From positions 142,343,747 through 142,407,746 of the forward strand of contig OY720636.1 of NCBI GenBank assembly GCA_963169105.1: DNA of 64,000 bases, given 5' to 3'. This stretch comes from Ceriagrion tenellum. Taxonomy: Eukaryota > Arthropoda > Insecta > Odonata > Coenagrionidae. Under the pieces are notes generated by a model. The model saw only the letters and a program-made list of their open reading frames with translations, was not told where the DNA came from and made no database searches. The position numbers and the translations under genes were made by a program. Positions 10,010-22,519 of the stretch are shown piece by piece; position 1 is the first letter of the stretch, and each line of letters begins with the position of its first letter.

Positions 10010-13000
10010 GACCTTCCGTAAAGTTTGATAGTGTTTGGGTGTTGTATTTCCATCTATTCTCATAAGACTCTAAATTCAAATGCTCCTTGGAGACTGATAT
10101 GAATGTCACAATACTTCAAACAGGGTCCTTTTCGTGCCCTGAGAATGGTCTTTTCTGTGCAGTGGCGACATTTTACATGGTTATATTATCAATGAAACCT
10201 TTTCGATAGTAATCACAGCAAAATTATTATTCTCACCCATATTAATACTGCCACGTTAGTTAAATATGATGACAGATAGAAGCACACAGCAATGGGAAAA
10301 TATTGAAACTATTAAAATTCGCTATCTATCAAACTGAATATATCAGATGTGCCATTATTATGCCGAAACATGACTCGTAATAGCTGAATTGTCACAGTAT
10401 CGTAATGATTTATCTACAAAAGGTGCGAAGTGAGAACGATTCAAGAATGTACTTAATCATTTATGAATTAAATGAAAATGTTAGGCCTTTTTGGGTGAAT
10501 GTTGTATTCAAAATAGAACAGGCTTCACTTTCTTCCGCCAACACGCCATGTTTTCACTTCTTCTTTGCAATATTGGGTAAATCATCATATCTTTTTCCTC
10601 ACTATAAAAATTAGTGTGTATTACCCTAAATTATTAGTTTTGATGCCGAATTCATAATATTTACGGTGAATGATAAAAGATAGCGTTGATCTATCTTTCA
10701 TTTTTCTCATCATATCCATGTATTTTTTTTCTTTTATTTACCGGCCCGCTGAAATTAGTTGGATTATATTGGCAATCGGATGAATGAATAGAATTCATTC
10801 GTTAAGCTCATTGCTGATTCGGTTTTTCAAATACAGCCGCTTCATGATGACCGATGCGTTAATGGCTCAAATGATAATCCGGATTACAATGGCGCAATTG
10901 AATGGGTATTGGCTCTTTTTTTTTTAGTGAAGCTGGTGAGAAATTCATGGAAATTTGAAATTCCTGAGTGAATGGGAGCCAGTGTAATTTATTTTTTTAA
11001 TGAGGGTACCTTGCCATCCGTCACTTACTGAAAAAATGGATACATAATTACCTATGAATGGAATTATTATTCACTGACCGAAGTTTTCATGATTTTTCAC
11101 AGGTCACTTTGTGAATAATATGTTTTTCCTTAAAAAACGTGTTGATTATTATTTCAATTGCCCAGATGACGCACTACATTATGATGCAATCGTAAGGTAA
11201 GTGCATAAGACACATCAAACAATTTGATATAATCACAAGGTAAAAGTCAGAGAGTAAGTACTCAAAACATTATACAAAAAGGGACTTAGCATTATTTATA
11301 GCGGGGGAATAAGGGTGCTGACTGTCGGAGAGAATCCAGACAATATTAATTGTGGGAGTCTCAAACAAGCTATTTGATGTTGATTTTTTTAAATGGCTGT
11401 TCTATCCACTCAAATAATATTTTTGTGCATTAATCTCATACTCTAAAGTTTATACCCTTTACTCAGGGTTTTGGGCAGTTTCCATTCGTGAGTGATAATT
11501 TAAAATATTGTTTCGTAATGGGTAACCAGACCTGAGTTTTTTAAACAAATTACGCTTGAAAATATATAAGAACTCGTAATTTAGGGTTTTCTATAAAAAG
11601 TTATGTATGGTGATTGCGTGATTATTGTATTCGCTTTCTTCAAACTGAAGTTTTTTCACACACCGACAAATCAATGTAATGTAATCGCTTGGAAATAAAT
11701 CCTCTCGCGGAAGCATTCAAGAGCTCTCTCCTCGGAATATCTAACGGCGTTTTCAGTCACTGACGTCGGGAAACGGCGGTGTTGGAGGGATTTAGGTTTT
11801 CAGATGTTTTAATGGCGTGGGACGTAAAGGTGGCTCATGTAAGACCCGTCGCGTCTGCTTGAATTTCTCGATTGAATCGAGTTGAAAAGTGCAGCGAAGG
11901 GTGAAATCCAGGGCTCTTTGGCAGAGAGCTCACGGGCAGCGGCCGCGTCTCCTCCATCTATTACCGCATCCGCCTCCAATCGTATCTCCCGCGCCGTGGC
12001 AACGGAAGAAAATGAATTAGCGCTGTCTGCGTGCAAGAAAATTGTTCATGGAGTGATTTAATGAATTTTCTGCTCATGCCTCGAGAAATATAACGTGCTT
12101 CCCGAGGATTTGGATGTACATAAACGCTTTACCTCTTGTGGTTAAACCAATGATAGACAAAATTCAAACTTGGCAAATGCTTTATAATTCTTGCAATGTT
12201 GTTTTAGCTTCCTCATATGTTTCTTACATAGAGAAGCAATGAAGAAATTGATTCAAAGTAGGAATCTTTTGTCGAAGTGACACTTATGCCCGGTTTTTAA
12301 GTTTCTGCTTAGCTACAATTAGATTAAGGCTGCATTTTTTTATGTATGCTTATTATTAGATTAGATAGATGGTTGATGCCTTCACGTTGATGTGATTTTA
12401 ACCAGAAGTTTTCATTTCGGCAGCTTTCCATACCAGGTGTTGACGTACGTACACCGGAACTCATCATTACACTTAAGCGTACATGAGCGACGTAAATTCA
12501 ATAGATGCACGCTGGCGAAATGCTTATTGGCCTGTGTGTGTTGGAACTATGTTGGCATAGTGTGGGTGTACAAGAACCATGGTCGACTATTTGGTGTGAA
12601 TTTTTTGGATTCGTTCTGAAAAAGTATTATAAAAGGTAAGGTTTTTGTCACCGATTAATTAAAAACTATAATATATGCTTGTTTGACGCCGCCTTCATTG
12701 AAAAGAAAAAAGTTTAACTGTAATCTGGGTTGCGATCATCGACTTTCTTTTGTTGTTTAGCGCACATCAACTCTGCTTCCGATCTCTTATGAAGTGAAGT
12801 CTAGAAGGCGAGGTGTGTTGATACGTACGGAAGACGTGTGTGCTCTTGTGTAGCGGAGAGCTCAATTAAGCAAATACAAATCTTTCTTCGTGTCAGGCTG
12901 CTCTATAAACTAAATTGAACATTTTCGATGTGGTGAGCTATCCCTTTGTGGTTATCATATCGAGAAGATGTTAACCGAAGTACGTAAAAATCGGGGCTGA

Positions 13001-15010
13001 GTGATTGGCCAGTTGGACTTGCGTCATTTTTGAAAGGGCTTGAAGAGGTATTTTCTTTGACATCCTCTCGCTGTGTCGGTTCTTGTTCTATTTTTTTTAC
13101 TGATAGCTCTTCAATTTTCTGCTTGGTCACTGTCCAAGTGGAAGAGGCTCCAAATTACTGCCTTCCTTTAGCAGCTTTTTTGAAGGAAGAGTAAAATTAT
13201 TTTCTCGTACCGTATCGAATTGTGTGTTGTTTAATTTTTTCAGTTGGTGTTTGTACCGCTAGAGGGGAGAATCATTGTTGCCCAGCCAGGTGAACTGAAC
13301 CTTTGAATGAGACAAAGGGAGAGCGTCGTTTGGCCAAAATCAGACCTGCTTGGGTGTCGAGTTCCTTTCTTTTGCCATGTGAAGGCATAGAATGAAATAA
13401 TTGGAAAAATAAAACAAACGGCGTTGGTTTTTCGCGTATGTGGTTGTATCCTTCCGTCCTGTCTTCTCCGCGATCGAGTTTCAGTGCTATGTAGAATAGA
13501 AGCAAGAAGGGAATGAAAAAATAAACGGGACCCATTTTCACATTGACCCATTTTTTTCCGTACCGTTTGAAACGTTACTCTGAGACTTCATGTATTTTTT
13601 TACTCGAACTGTTGTGTCCGAAGGCTAGAAATAACTCGGGGGATGATTTTTTTTAAATTTTATTTTCGAAGGAACGGTGCCTGACGCAAATATCTTGACT
13701 GAGCCTTGCGTGCTCAAACGCTGAAATACTAGAATAAAACCCGGAAAGCATGTCTGTGAATATTTTACATCTGTGCGAATCTAGGTCGTATACCGTGAGC
13801 TGCACATTGTCGTACTAGCAAGATGATAAAGAAAGCATCGGCGAAGGAATATAGAGATTTATACTACGGGTGAAAGATTTATTTAGTTATTTAGGACTAT
13901 GAAGGATGCTTTCGGGCTATTTTGCGTTTCTTCGAATAATACGTCTTAAAACAAAAATTAGTAATTTAGGAGTTTAATTTAATGCTTATCGACTTTCTAA
14001 CCTTGAGAACCGACTTCAATGACCATTCTTCCTATTAAAGTGTGTTTCTCCCTTTTTCATTAAAGATCACAATAATATGTTTATAGCAATAACTGCTCTT
14101 TATCGTTATTATAACCTTTAAAAGACATATGGCTGAGAAAAACTAAAGTTTCACTTTGGAACTGAAACATTGTCACCTGTATTATAATTATTAAAAATTG
14201 GTCGAAAGAATAAGAAAATTTAATCTCGCAGCCACAATTCAGTCGGAGGTTCGTTCATCCCTGAGGTGTACTTTTTCATATTTTCAAATCTAAAAGTAAA
14301 ATATTACATTGATTTTTCCCCTGCAGATTTCCTGATGTTCTGTATTGGAACTATAACTTTTTTGGACTCCAAATGTCACAACTTTTCTGGAATTTTCGAT
14401 TTTTTTAAATTTGGGACATCCTATGAAATTTCAAACTTGTGGGCTTACTAGAAATATCCAAATATTTTGTTGTATCAATGAGTGAGTGTTATATCAGATG
14501 TTACTGCACACATATTAAATTATCCAACACATTATATAAATATAAGTATGTACATTTTTTCTTTCATATCTTGGTTAAATATGGACCACAAGATCATTTT
14601 TCCATCCGTTGTCTTTAAAGGGACACTAAACGCATTTTAGCGATCACTCAAATGATAGGGAAAGTAATAGCTAAAGCCTTTGTTTTCTGTGTTACTTGAT
14701 CATTTGCGCCGGAACTGGAATCATCATTTCCGTGGCCGATAATTTCACTTTGGAAAATATATAAAAATTATTAATTTTTTTAATGAACCATGACTGTCAA
14801 TATTTGAATTAAATCCTTATAGCTTTATTTATTAACCACCCGCGACGCACTTACTTTCAATGCTTTTTCAGGGCCAAAAATATATGCTCTCTCAAATAAG
14901 GCCACTCATGATGAGGTATTTTAAACATGTTTTGCACAGTTCCACAGTTCTACCGTTGCTGTTCACCCTCTTCATTAGATCGAAGCCTACTAGTGGCATC
15001 ACAGCTTATT
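10010..15010. other. No gene recognised
   Basis: Mostly AT-rich. A GC-richer patch at about 11700-12040 and a pair of overlapping minus-strand frames at 13240-13551 (about 100 codons) show no known domain. No RNA gene or transposon end was identified. Confidence 0.4.
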
Positions 15011-15011
15011 T

Positions 15012-15072
15012 CCTTGCAGTTTGCTGTTTCCTGCAGCAAACTGCAGCTTCCTTGCAGAACTGCAGTTTGCTG
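15012..15072. repeat. Perfect 13-bp inverted repeat within repeated TTGCAG motifs
   Basis: CAGCAAACTGCAG at 15034-15046 is mirrored exactly by CTGCAGTTTGCTG at 15060-15072 across a 13-base spacer. Part of the right arm (TTGCAGTTTGCTG) also occurs as a direct repeat at about 15014-15026, so either copy could pair with the left arm. The function is unknown. Confidence 0.75.
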
Positions 15073-16078
15073 AGATTAGTCGCTTCTGGGTACGTACGTG
15101 TTTAGGGGTAGAAAATGGGACTGTGATGGAATGAGGGATAAGGATACTTATCATTTTCGCTATCCCTGAAAATGATGGCTCCCTCCGAGATCCGTCATTT
15201 GAGCTGTCGTTGCCTCTACTATCCCTGTGATTGCGCGTAAAAAAATCATCGTCTGATTCAGGATTTAGACTGTGGGTCATTTTACTCGCCTGAAGATCTC
15301 GGGTCTGAGTTTATTCTTGCAGATGTTATTCCTATTGCGTCTCTTGGTGACTGAGAGCGAAGAGTTTATGGTGGAGACCCGCCGCCGACGCCACCGTATC
15401 ATATCCGTTTCGCTTGCTCTTTTAGCATTCCGCGGAACTCACCAGAGGACATTCCTCATGCTTTCCGACTATTTCGGTGCGGTGAGCAAGTCTTCGTATT
15501 GAATGCACGACGCCTGGAACCAACGCAACCCACATAACGCAAGGTGGCGCCCGAACGACACGCGGCCGTTACGGCGTTAATTGGAATCGTAAGCGTTCCT
15601 CCCGATATGAAGCGTCCATGGTGCAGGCGTTAATGCTAATAAAATAAGATGCTTTATTCTTAACTGTTCAGTAAACACCTCCCAAGCAGACCAAAGAACC
15701 AATATAAATTCGGAACTTTCCATTCGAGGCGTTGAATCGCTCATCGAAATACATCAGCGCATTAAAGCGCTCGCGAGCAGCGACGTATAGAAAATGTGCT
15801 TTGTAGAGGCGTCCGGTGTCCTGCCGGTAGTTGGCCATTCTATGGGTGTGCGACAGTCTAGGCTGAACATTTTGTGTATTGTTATCGAATTCATCCAAAA
15901 AAGTATTAAAATCGTGATATAATTAGCAGAGTAATGAGAAATTTAACAATATCCATGATTTATGCCTTTACGAAAAATTAACGCTGAAATATGTGTCATG
16001 GATACAATTATCGACATTATTTTGAAGCTTTCTGCAAATTGGCTTTCCTCCCGATCTATTTTTAAGGTAGTTACAAAG
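15073..16078. other. No gene recognised
   Basis: A moderately GC-richer stretch at about 15330-15620 lies between AT-rich flanks. Frames of 76-93 codons on both strands show no recognised motif. Confidence 0.4.
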
Positions 16079-16121
16079 CTAAGTATGAAAAAATAGGCCA
16101 CTTCCATTTTTTCATACTTAG
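16079..16121. repeat. Perfect 16-bp stem hairpin
   Basis: CTAAGTATGAAAAAAT at 16079-16094 is followed by an 11-base loop and its exact reverse complement at 16106-16121. The stem is perfect but shorter than a typical animal miRNA precursor. It could equally be a cruciform-prone palindrome or a small transposon end. Confidence 0.8.
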
Positions 16122-17090
16122 TTATGTTCCGATTCCACTCCATCAAGCCTGAAACCACAGAGTATAGCTACAAAGTGTGCAGAGTCTGTAACGAATGAAA
16201 GGAAAGTTTCCTGTTGTGCTGTGAAGTGATTGGCGCTCTGAAGCCAATAGAAGCTCCCATTATGTCGCATATTCTTTCGAATCCTTTACTTTTCTGATAG
16301 ACTTTTCCTTTCTCTATCTCTTTTGTACCCCCATTTTGAGTATTTGAGGTATAAACTACAGGTTTATGTTAAGTTTACCAATGAATTACAGTTTTTCGAC
16401 GTGAAAAATCTGTTGTTGTGAAGTATTCACCTGAAAAATCTTACCTTTCGTCGGTAATTTTGTGACCATTTTCGGGAAATATTGATTAATGTGGTCCTGG
16501 AGTGTCGTGATCATCCAGTTTAGATCTTAAATTTCATCATAATCTCCTTCAATAAAGGGAACAACGAGCAATATCTTCATTCATTGTCGTGTTACTTCCA
16601 ATAGCTGAAGGAAAAGTGATTTCTGTTGGTTGAATTTGTTTTTGCCGCTTTTGACTGATACAGAATTTATTTGCATATGACACCCTGAACATGGCCTTAG
16701 TATAAACTTAATTAGAACGGATAGTCCGGCTTTTGTACCTCACATATCAGTGTCGATCAGTTTATATAAGCGTTAAGAAGTGGGAGAATATGATAGCTTA
16801 CTTTTACCCTCCTAGGATATATTTATTCAAAGATTATAAAGCCAAGCATTTGAGTTTAAAGTTTCAAATATATACTGTTAAAAATGGCTTTTAACTTGGG
16901 GAAAACAATAAAACTTAACAGCATATTCAATTACAATTAAAGTAATCTATCGGTTGATGGTAGGTTTTATTGAAAGTCGGAGTAAGAGCTCCAGATTATC
17001 ACCCGTTAAGTGCCTTATCTCCCTATTTTATTTCATTCTTCATCACCGCGTACACCCTACCCTTCTTCGTCACTTACATGAAACCAATGG
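16122..17090. other. No gene recognised
   Basis: AT-rich sequence without open frames longer than 60 codons. I see no repeats or RNA genes. Confidence 0.5.
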
Positions 17091-17099
17091 CCTTCCCCT

Positions 17100-18185
17100 T
17101 CCCCACTTGCACAGCATCCTTCCCTCTTTCTAAGCGTTGAACAACCCTTCGTCGCTCATCACCTTCCCTTCCAGCCACCTACCCTGCCTCCTCCCGATCT
17201 CATTCTTAAAGCTTATTTTCCTCACCCATCACACATCCTCGTTTGTCCTCCTTTCCGTTCACCGCACCTTCTCCATCCTCGTCAACAGCCACATCTCGAG
17301 AGCCTGCTGCCCATTCACGCCTTCCTTTCTTGGAGTCCACGCTTCTGCTCCGTAATACGCCAAAATTCTTGCCAAGCTCTTCACCAGCCTCTCCTTTATG
17401 CCCTTACCCGAAATACCAGTCACCAGATACCTTTTTTACTGAAATGTTTATTTGCTAACGCTATTCTTCTCCTTTTGTCTTTTTTACTCCTTGGTCCATT
17501 ATCTTCTAGCGTACTACCCAGCTAATTGAAATGGTGTACCAGCTCAAGCTTCTTCCCTCCTACTTTAATGACCGTACTCGCTCTCTTTGATCCACAGAAT
17601 CTCATTATATTTGTTTTTTTTTAATGATTTATGTTCAATACATATTCACAGCCCCGAGATGCTAATATATCTACTAAATCTTGCAATCCCTTCGAAGGTA
17701 GACTAACCAACGCCTGGTCTGCGCGAATGTATCTGACATTATCAACTACCATCCCTCTTTCATTCTCCCTTGTATATATTCCCATGCTTCTCTTATAATT
17801 ATCCCAGCATGAATGTTAAAAAGCAAAGGTTTCAACGGGCACCCTAACATTACTCCGATACCTATGGCCTACCCCGATTCACAGTCATCCTCCATTACTT
17901 GTACCCTGATGCCATTTATATGGATGAGTATACTATCTCGCTAATTTATTCTAGTTTCCCACATTGTCTGCATTAATTTTTCCCAATTTTTTCTCTGCGT
18001 AATGAATTCCCTGAATCCACGAAGTAATTAAAAGCATCCTAAATAACCCCTATACTTCTATTAGTGTTCTTATCACCTCAGTCGTATCGCAAATTTTCCT
18101 CCCCTTCCTGAACCCATTCTGGTAATCGCCCTATCGGTAAGTTTCTCTTCCCACCAGCTTTTGATTATTATTCTGAAGCTTTATT
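17100..18185 (-). pseudogene. Heavily decayed LINE reverse transcriptase
   Basis: Minus-strand reading in shifting frames gives a familiar RT order: GFRKGRKICDT (about 18095-18130), then DQALVSLPSKGLQDLVD (about 17670-17730), then a KTNIMRF stretch, KKLELVHHFN-LGSTLEDNG (about 17500-17560) and RRRIALANKHFSKK (about 17440-17480). These match the region from the RT palm to the thumb of LINE proteins of the type whose YADDQ box precedes VSGTQ. Numerous stops and frameshifts show it is old. The C-T-rich plus strand is a by-product of the purine-rich coding sense. Ends are not defined. Confidence 0.7.
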
Positions 18186-18189
18186 CCGC

Positions 18190-21100
18190 AATATACGTTA
18201 AAATTATTGTCCTACTCCCTCCACACTATGACTCTTTATTCTCTTTTAAGGTATGCAGTCATTTTCAATATAGCCATAAAAATATATTTCACAAGTTTGT
18301 GCAAAATACGAATCTTAAAGACAGTATAGTGGCACATCATTAGAAAATAGCACCTATTAATTAAGAAGAGACCTATACACTTCGTCTTCAAATGTATGCA
18401 CGAAACCCGTGTTTTGCAGGTTCTGGGTAGAAGTGTTCCGTAGTTTAGAGGCGGTAAATAAGAATAATTTTACGTAAATATTTGTTCGGAGAATGGGGCA
18501 GGGTAGAAAACATTGGTTCGAGCGAGATGTCCTCCGAGTTATTTTAGACCTAAATGAAACTTCGCGAGGAGGAGATTCAATTCCATAAATACATAAAACT
18601 GGAAAGATTCTTATATGCGTTTCATTCGGTCATGTAGTTTTAGTCAGCTTAGGTTAAATGTATAAGAGATACGTGAGCTTCTCTTATGAGATAAAAGATA
18701 AATCTTACACAAAAATTAAGTGACCTTTGTTGTTTTGGTTGAGGTTATTTTTGCAAGTCATTGAAGACAAAGCTGCTGTAAACGATAGAAGAGATATGTG
18801 AAGATTAACACTTAACGAGTGAAAATAGAAGTAAATAGTTGTAACGTTTCAGCTGATGTAGAGATAGAGCTATGGATTCTCGATGGCTCGTTAATATAAT
18901 CTGCGTCAAAAGGATTACTTTTTTTAGGTAAAATAAATTGTGAAGAACTCACTTTTGCTTTGGCTCTCCCAGTTGGGAACACCAGTCCTCCAAATCCCTT
19001 GAATGCAAGTCGAGGGTTACCAAGGGAATCATCTGCTTGCGCCAACATAAACCCTAGGGCTCCTCTGCACCCTCAACATTTCACGGCTTTGCATTTGCTC
19101 TCGACTCTGGGAGAAAAGGTCGGTCAAACGGTCAGTCCACCTCATTCTCTGACGTTTTCTCTGTCTTCCTCCACCCATCTCCCTCTTCCGCTTCCTTTCT
19201 CTCGGTCGGACTGGAAGACAGACTCCACGCCACCACGACGGACAGGGAGCACTGACAGCGGTCAGAAGTGAGCTGACTGGCTTTTGAGTGTGCTTGTGTC
19301 AATGTGTGTGTGTGTGTATACTTAGACGTTTATATGAGATGTAGGTGAGGGCATTGGGAAGTTCTCGCCATAGTCAGAATCTCCTGCGGATGAACGAGTC
19401 TCCTTCTCAAGCTCGCAATTATAATAATATATCTATTATTTCAAACTTCAAATATATACATTTTGTGTTTATATTTCAAGGAAGTTTAGATGGCATCAAA
19501 GCCAAATGACTTGAGTTTAGGCCAACTTACAAAAAATTTAGCTATCTTCTGATTTGCCTCAACGTAACATGTATTAAATAAACAAAGAGTAGAGTACTAA
19601 ATGAAATTAATAAATGAGTGGATCATGGAAGAAAATGTTTCATCATAATTACTTGTCTGGTTTAAAATGACATTTCATTGGTGTCAGTGGCAAATATCTA
19701 TTGACGAATCGACCTTAAATATGTGTGGAGAGATTAGTAAGTTGCTTGACAGTATTTGTTAGTTTTATGCCGTTTAAGTCCCATTTACAGAACACACCTT
19801 TTATACTACGGCAAAGGTACAGGGATTCAATTATTACTCATGCGAATATTCGTCATGATGGTAACAAGTATTGTAGGAGTAGAGCTACTTTGTTTGTAAA
19901 ACATTCTAAAACCCTTATGGAAGTACATTTATCTAAGAGGGAGTGTCTTGGGCGAAAAAGAGAGGAATGGAGCGTTAATATTTACTTTTATGTGATGCAT
20001 GTCTAATTATTCTTTTTTCCGCAAAAATAGCTGACTAGTAATATAGTATTTCCCACCTTAGCATATTAGCCCATGGTCCAACGTACTACATTGATTTACG
20101 GACAGAAAGAGTGCATTTATTGCGAATGAATACAATTAAGTTCGAGTGTGCTTAAAACTGCTCATGCATTTGAAATTTGTTTATCTCATTCGATTCAATA
20201 GTTTAATTTTACCCAAAAAATTTATTTCTTATGCTTTAATTGTGAAAAATCACAGTAATTGACAGGACATTCATTAAAATAAAATAAAATGCCAATGCAG
20301 CACTCAAATGCGATGAATATAAGATCCAAACTTGAAAAATTCGACGGAAAAGTAAGCCGTGGGGGTAACATCGCGTGCTACAAGTACTCCACTGCGGACA
20401 AATTAAGCAAAAGAGATTAATAGATGATTGATTGAGGATTTATTTACTTAACCTGAAGAAAAATATGTACAATATAATTAAGTCCTTATCATCGGAAGCT
20501 TTACGTGGGCTCCAGGATCGTCAGCTGAATTTTCCCACCATCAATATGGTGTACCCTTTCGTGTCACTGGAATTTTGTTAGCAGCTAAATTATACACTTT
20601 TTATTAAGTTACACAAAATCAGGACCTATATATTTTAGAAATATTCAATATTTTCAAGGGACCGAAGTCATTCATGGATTATTTAAAAAAATTCAATGTT
20701 CATTCAGTTTGCGGTTTGTTTTGGTTGGTTTAGAAACAGTAAATTTTTCAAACAACCTCTGATTGATTTTTCTTTAAGCTGTGTTACTAGTAAGAGTACT
20801 ACAACTATTTTTCATTGTTACATGTCCAAAATTTCTGATATAAAAAATGATGGATTTATGCTTAAATTTTCTTTAACTGAAGCATAACAAGTGGAGCTAT
20901 AAAATTATTCGTTCTAATAAAACTCTCTTCTCATTTTATGGGGTCGGTCTTTTTTTCGGATCGTTTGAGTCTTGTCTCAATATAAAAATAAAAATTTTCA
21001 AATTGGTTCATGCCATTCCGTTGCTTCCCTTGGTTGTTGACTGATTTTGTTCTATGTCATGTAATCCTTCCTTATATTCGGAATAGGTGATTTGGTGCCG

Positions 21101-21580
21101 ACCTCGGTATGTGATGAGTTGATTCTGAGAATTTGTGTATCTGCTCTTAATAGAACCCCTTACATAGTTGTTAGTATGGTATGTTACCCTAGGTGATTAC
21201 GTTTTGGGAACATTTCCATAAAGTTATTCCCAAGAACGTCTAACTATTTGAGCATGAGAAGTGGCCTTCACTCACATGTCTTCCTCCTGTCCAGCAAACT
21301 TCTCACCTCGCGTGCCCAACTCGTGCGCCCCGTCATTCTTCTCTTCACTCAGGGGTCAAACATTCTACCTTACTTCTTACTTCCCGTCGGCGCTGTGCGA
21401 ACAGGTCGAGATGGCTTTGTCCTCAAGGAGAGAGAGAGAGAGATTAAAATGAAAAAATATTCCTGCCATGACTCTCTTGATCGGAAAATGAATCGTGGTT
21501 GCAATTCATTACCATTCTGTCTCCTAAATACAAGTAGGAACCACACCCGTTCACATACATAGGAACCCATCTCGCTATTC
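18190..21580. other. No gene recognised; one GC-rich patch
   Basis: Mostly AT-rich. The patch at about 18950-19290 is clearly richer in G and C. On the minus strand it contains an ATG-initiated frame (MLAQADDSLGNPRLAFKGF...) that would end in a splice-donor-like AAAGTGAGT at about 18950. No homology is recognised. Simple repeats are (GT)n at about 19302-19318 and (GA)n at about 21428-21443. Confidence 0.35.
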
Positions 21581-21591
21581 CCTCTCATGTT
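21581..21591. repeat. 11-bp target-site duplication, left copy
   Basis: CCTCTCATGTT, repeated at 22015-22025. It abuts the AAG-rich 3' tail of the minus-strand LINE fragment. Confidence 0.85.
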
Positions 21592-22014
21592 CTTCTTCTT
21601 CTTAGGTATTCAATCCTTAGATTGGTCTGCAGCAGTCCTCCAGTTGGCTCTCTTTTCGGCTCATCTTTTCAGTTCCTGATAGTTGGTGCAGTTCAAATCC
21701 TCCAATAATTGCTTCGTATAATCAAGTCGAGGTCTTCCTCTACATCTTTTTCCTTCAGTCATTCCTTCTAGTATCTTCTTTATCATGCTCTCTTGCCCCA
21801 GAGTGACCCACAAGTCCTGTCCTACTGTTCCATATACTTCTGCATATGTAATTCTTTTCTCCTATCTTCTGATAAACTTCTTCATTTGGTATTTTATCTT
21901 TCCAACTGATCTTGAGCATCCTCCTGTAGCACCAGTTTTCAAAGGACTCAAGTCTCCTTTTCCCTTCTTTAATATGAATGAGTGACATAAAAGACCCAAA
22001 AGAGGACTCGCAGT
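21592..22014 (-). mobile_element. 5'-truncated LINE fragment with AAG-rich tail and target duplication
   Basis: The minus strand encodes the end of a LINE RT protein: KRRLESFENWCYRRMLKISW (about 21890-21960), then IPNEEV, and after a frameshift TEGKRCRGRPRLDYTKQLLED, ending with ANWRTAADQSKD and a stop. The 3' end is a short (AAG)n tail, and 11-bp direct repeats flank the insertion. Only the last roughly 420 bases were inserted, as is usual for 5'-truncated LINE copies. An in-frame TGA in the terminal part and a frameshift show it is dead. Confidence 0.85.
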
Positions 22015-22025
22015 CCTCTCATGTT
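22015..22025. repeat. 11-bp target-site duplication, right copy
   Basis: Second copy of CCTCTCATGTT, marking the truncated 5' end of the LINE fragment at 22014. Confidence 0.85.
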
Positions 22026-22039
22026 AGGTAGAGTTAAAG

Positions 22040-22515
22040 AATTTAGTTAATTGCCATTGGCCCTGTATAAAACTAGCTCCCTACCAATAATTTCTCAAAT
22101 AACGCCGTATCTTTACGAACCGCTCTCGCTTTTATGTCACTTATACCTACTTCATACACGCTTCTCTATTCTTAATATTTCTCCCAATATATCTCCTCTT
22201 TCATATCTCTTTGACCGAATTCACCCTTGACATTCGTCATCTACCATTTCCTTTCACCTTTCTTTCTCGGCTTACAAATACCTGTTTTACTATTTGACCC
22301 TCATCCATTCTGTCGACATTGATGAACTGACGAAGCTCTCTGCATTAATATACGTTCACCTCCTGGAGCATCCAAACCACATTCTCTCGTCACTCACTCA
22401 TTCCGCACCCTAACCAATTCCATCCTACTTTTACCGCAAACACTTCTCACATCTACCACTCTCACAGTATTTAGCCTACTCCCATATTTATCCCGACATA
22501 TCAAGATTTTGTAGC
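22040..22515 (-). pseudogene. Decayed LINE RT C-terminus, family shared with 24.1, 29.6 and 60.7 kb
   Basis: The minus strand reads SRLNTVRVVDVRSVCGKSRM (about 22425-22480), then VRNE-VTRECGLDAP (about 22380-22420), and in other frames NREACMK and ALFEKLL near 22080-22150. This is the same order as the better preserved copy at 60.2-61.2 kb (SRLNAVGMSYLRSICGKSRM, ECGLNSP, NRRACMK, VWRKLLK). Many stops are present. The younger fragment at 21592-22014 inserted just beyond its 3' side. Confidence 0.7.
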
Positions 22516-22519
22516 CTTA

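Noticed and set aside
12770..12860. Words CTTCCGATCT and AGACGTGTGTGCTCTT resemble sequencing adapter pieces.
   Set aside because: They lie about 60 bases apart in the wrong order, and the second contains an extra GT. Coincidence is more likely than contamination.
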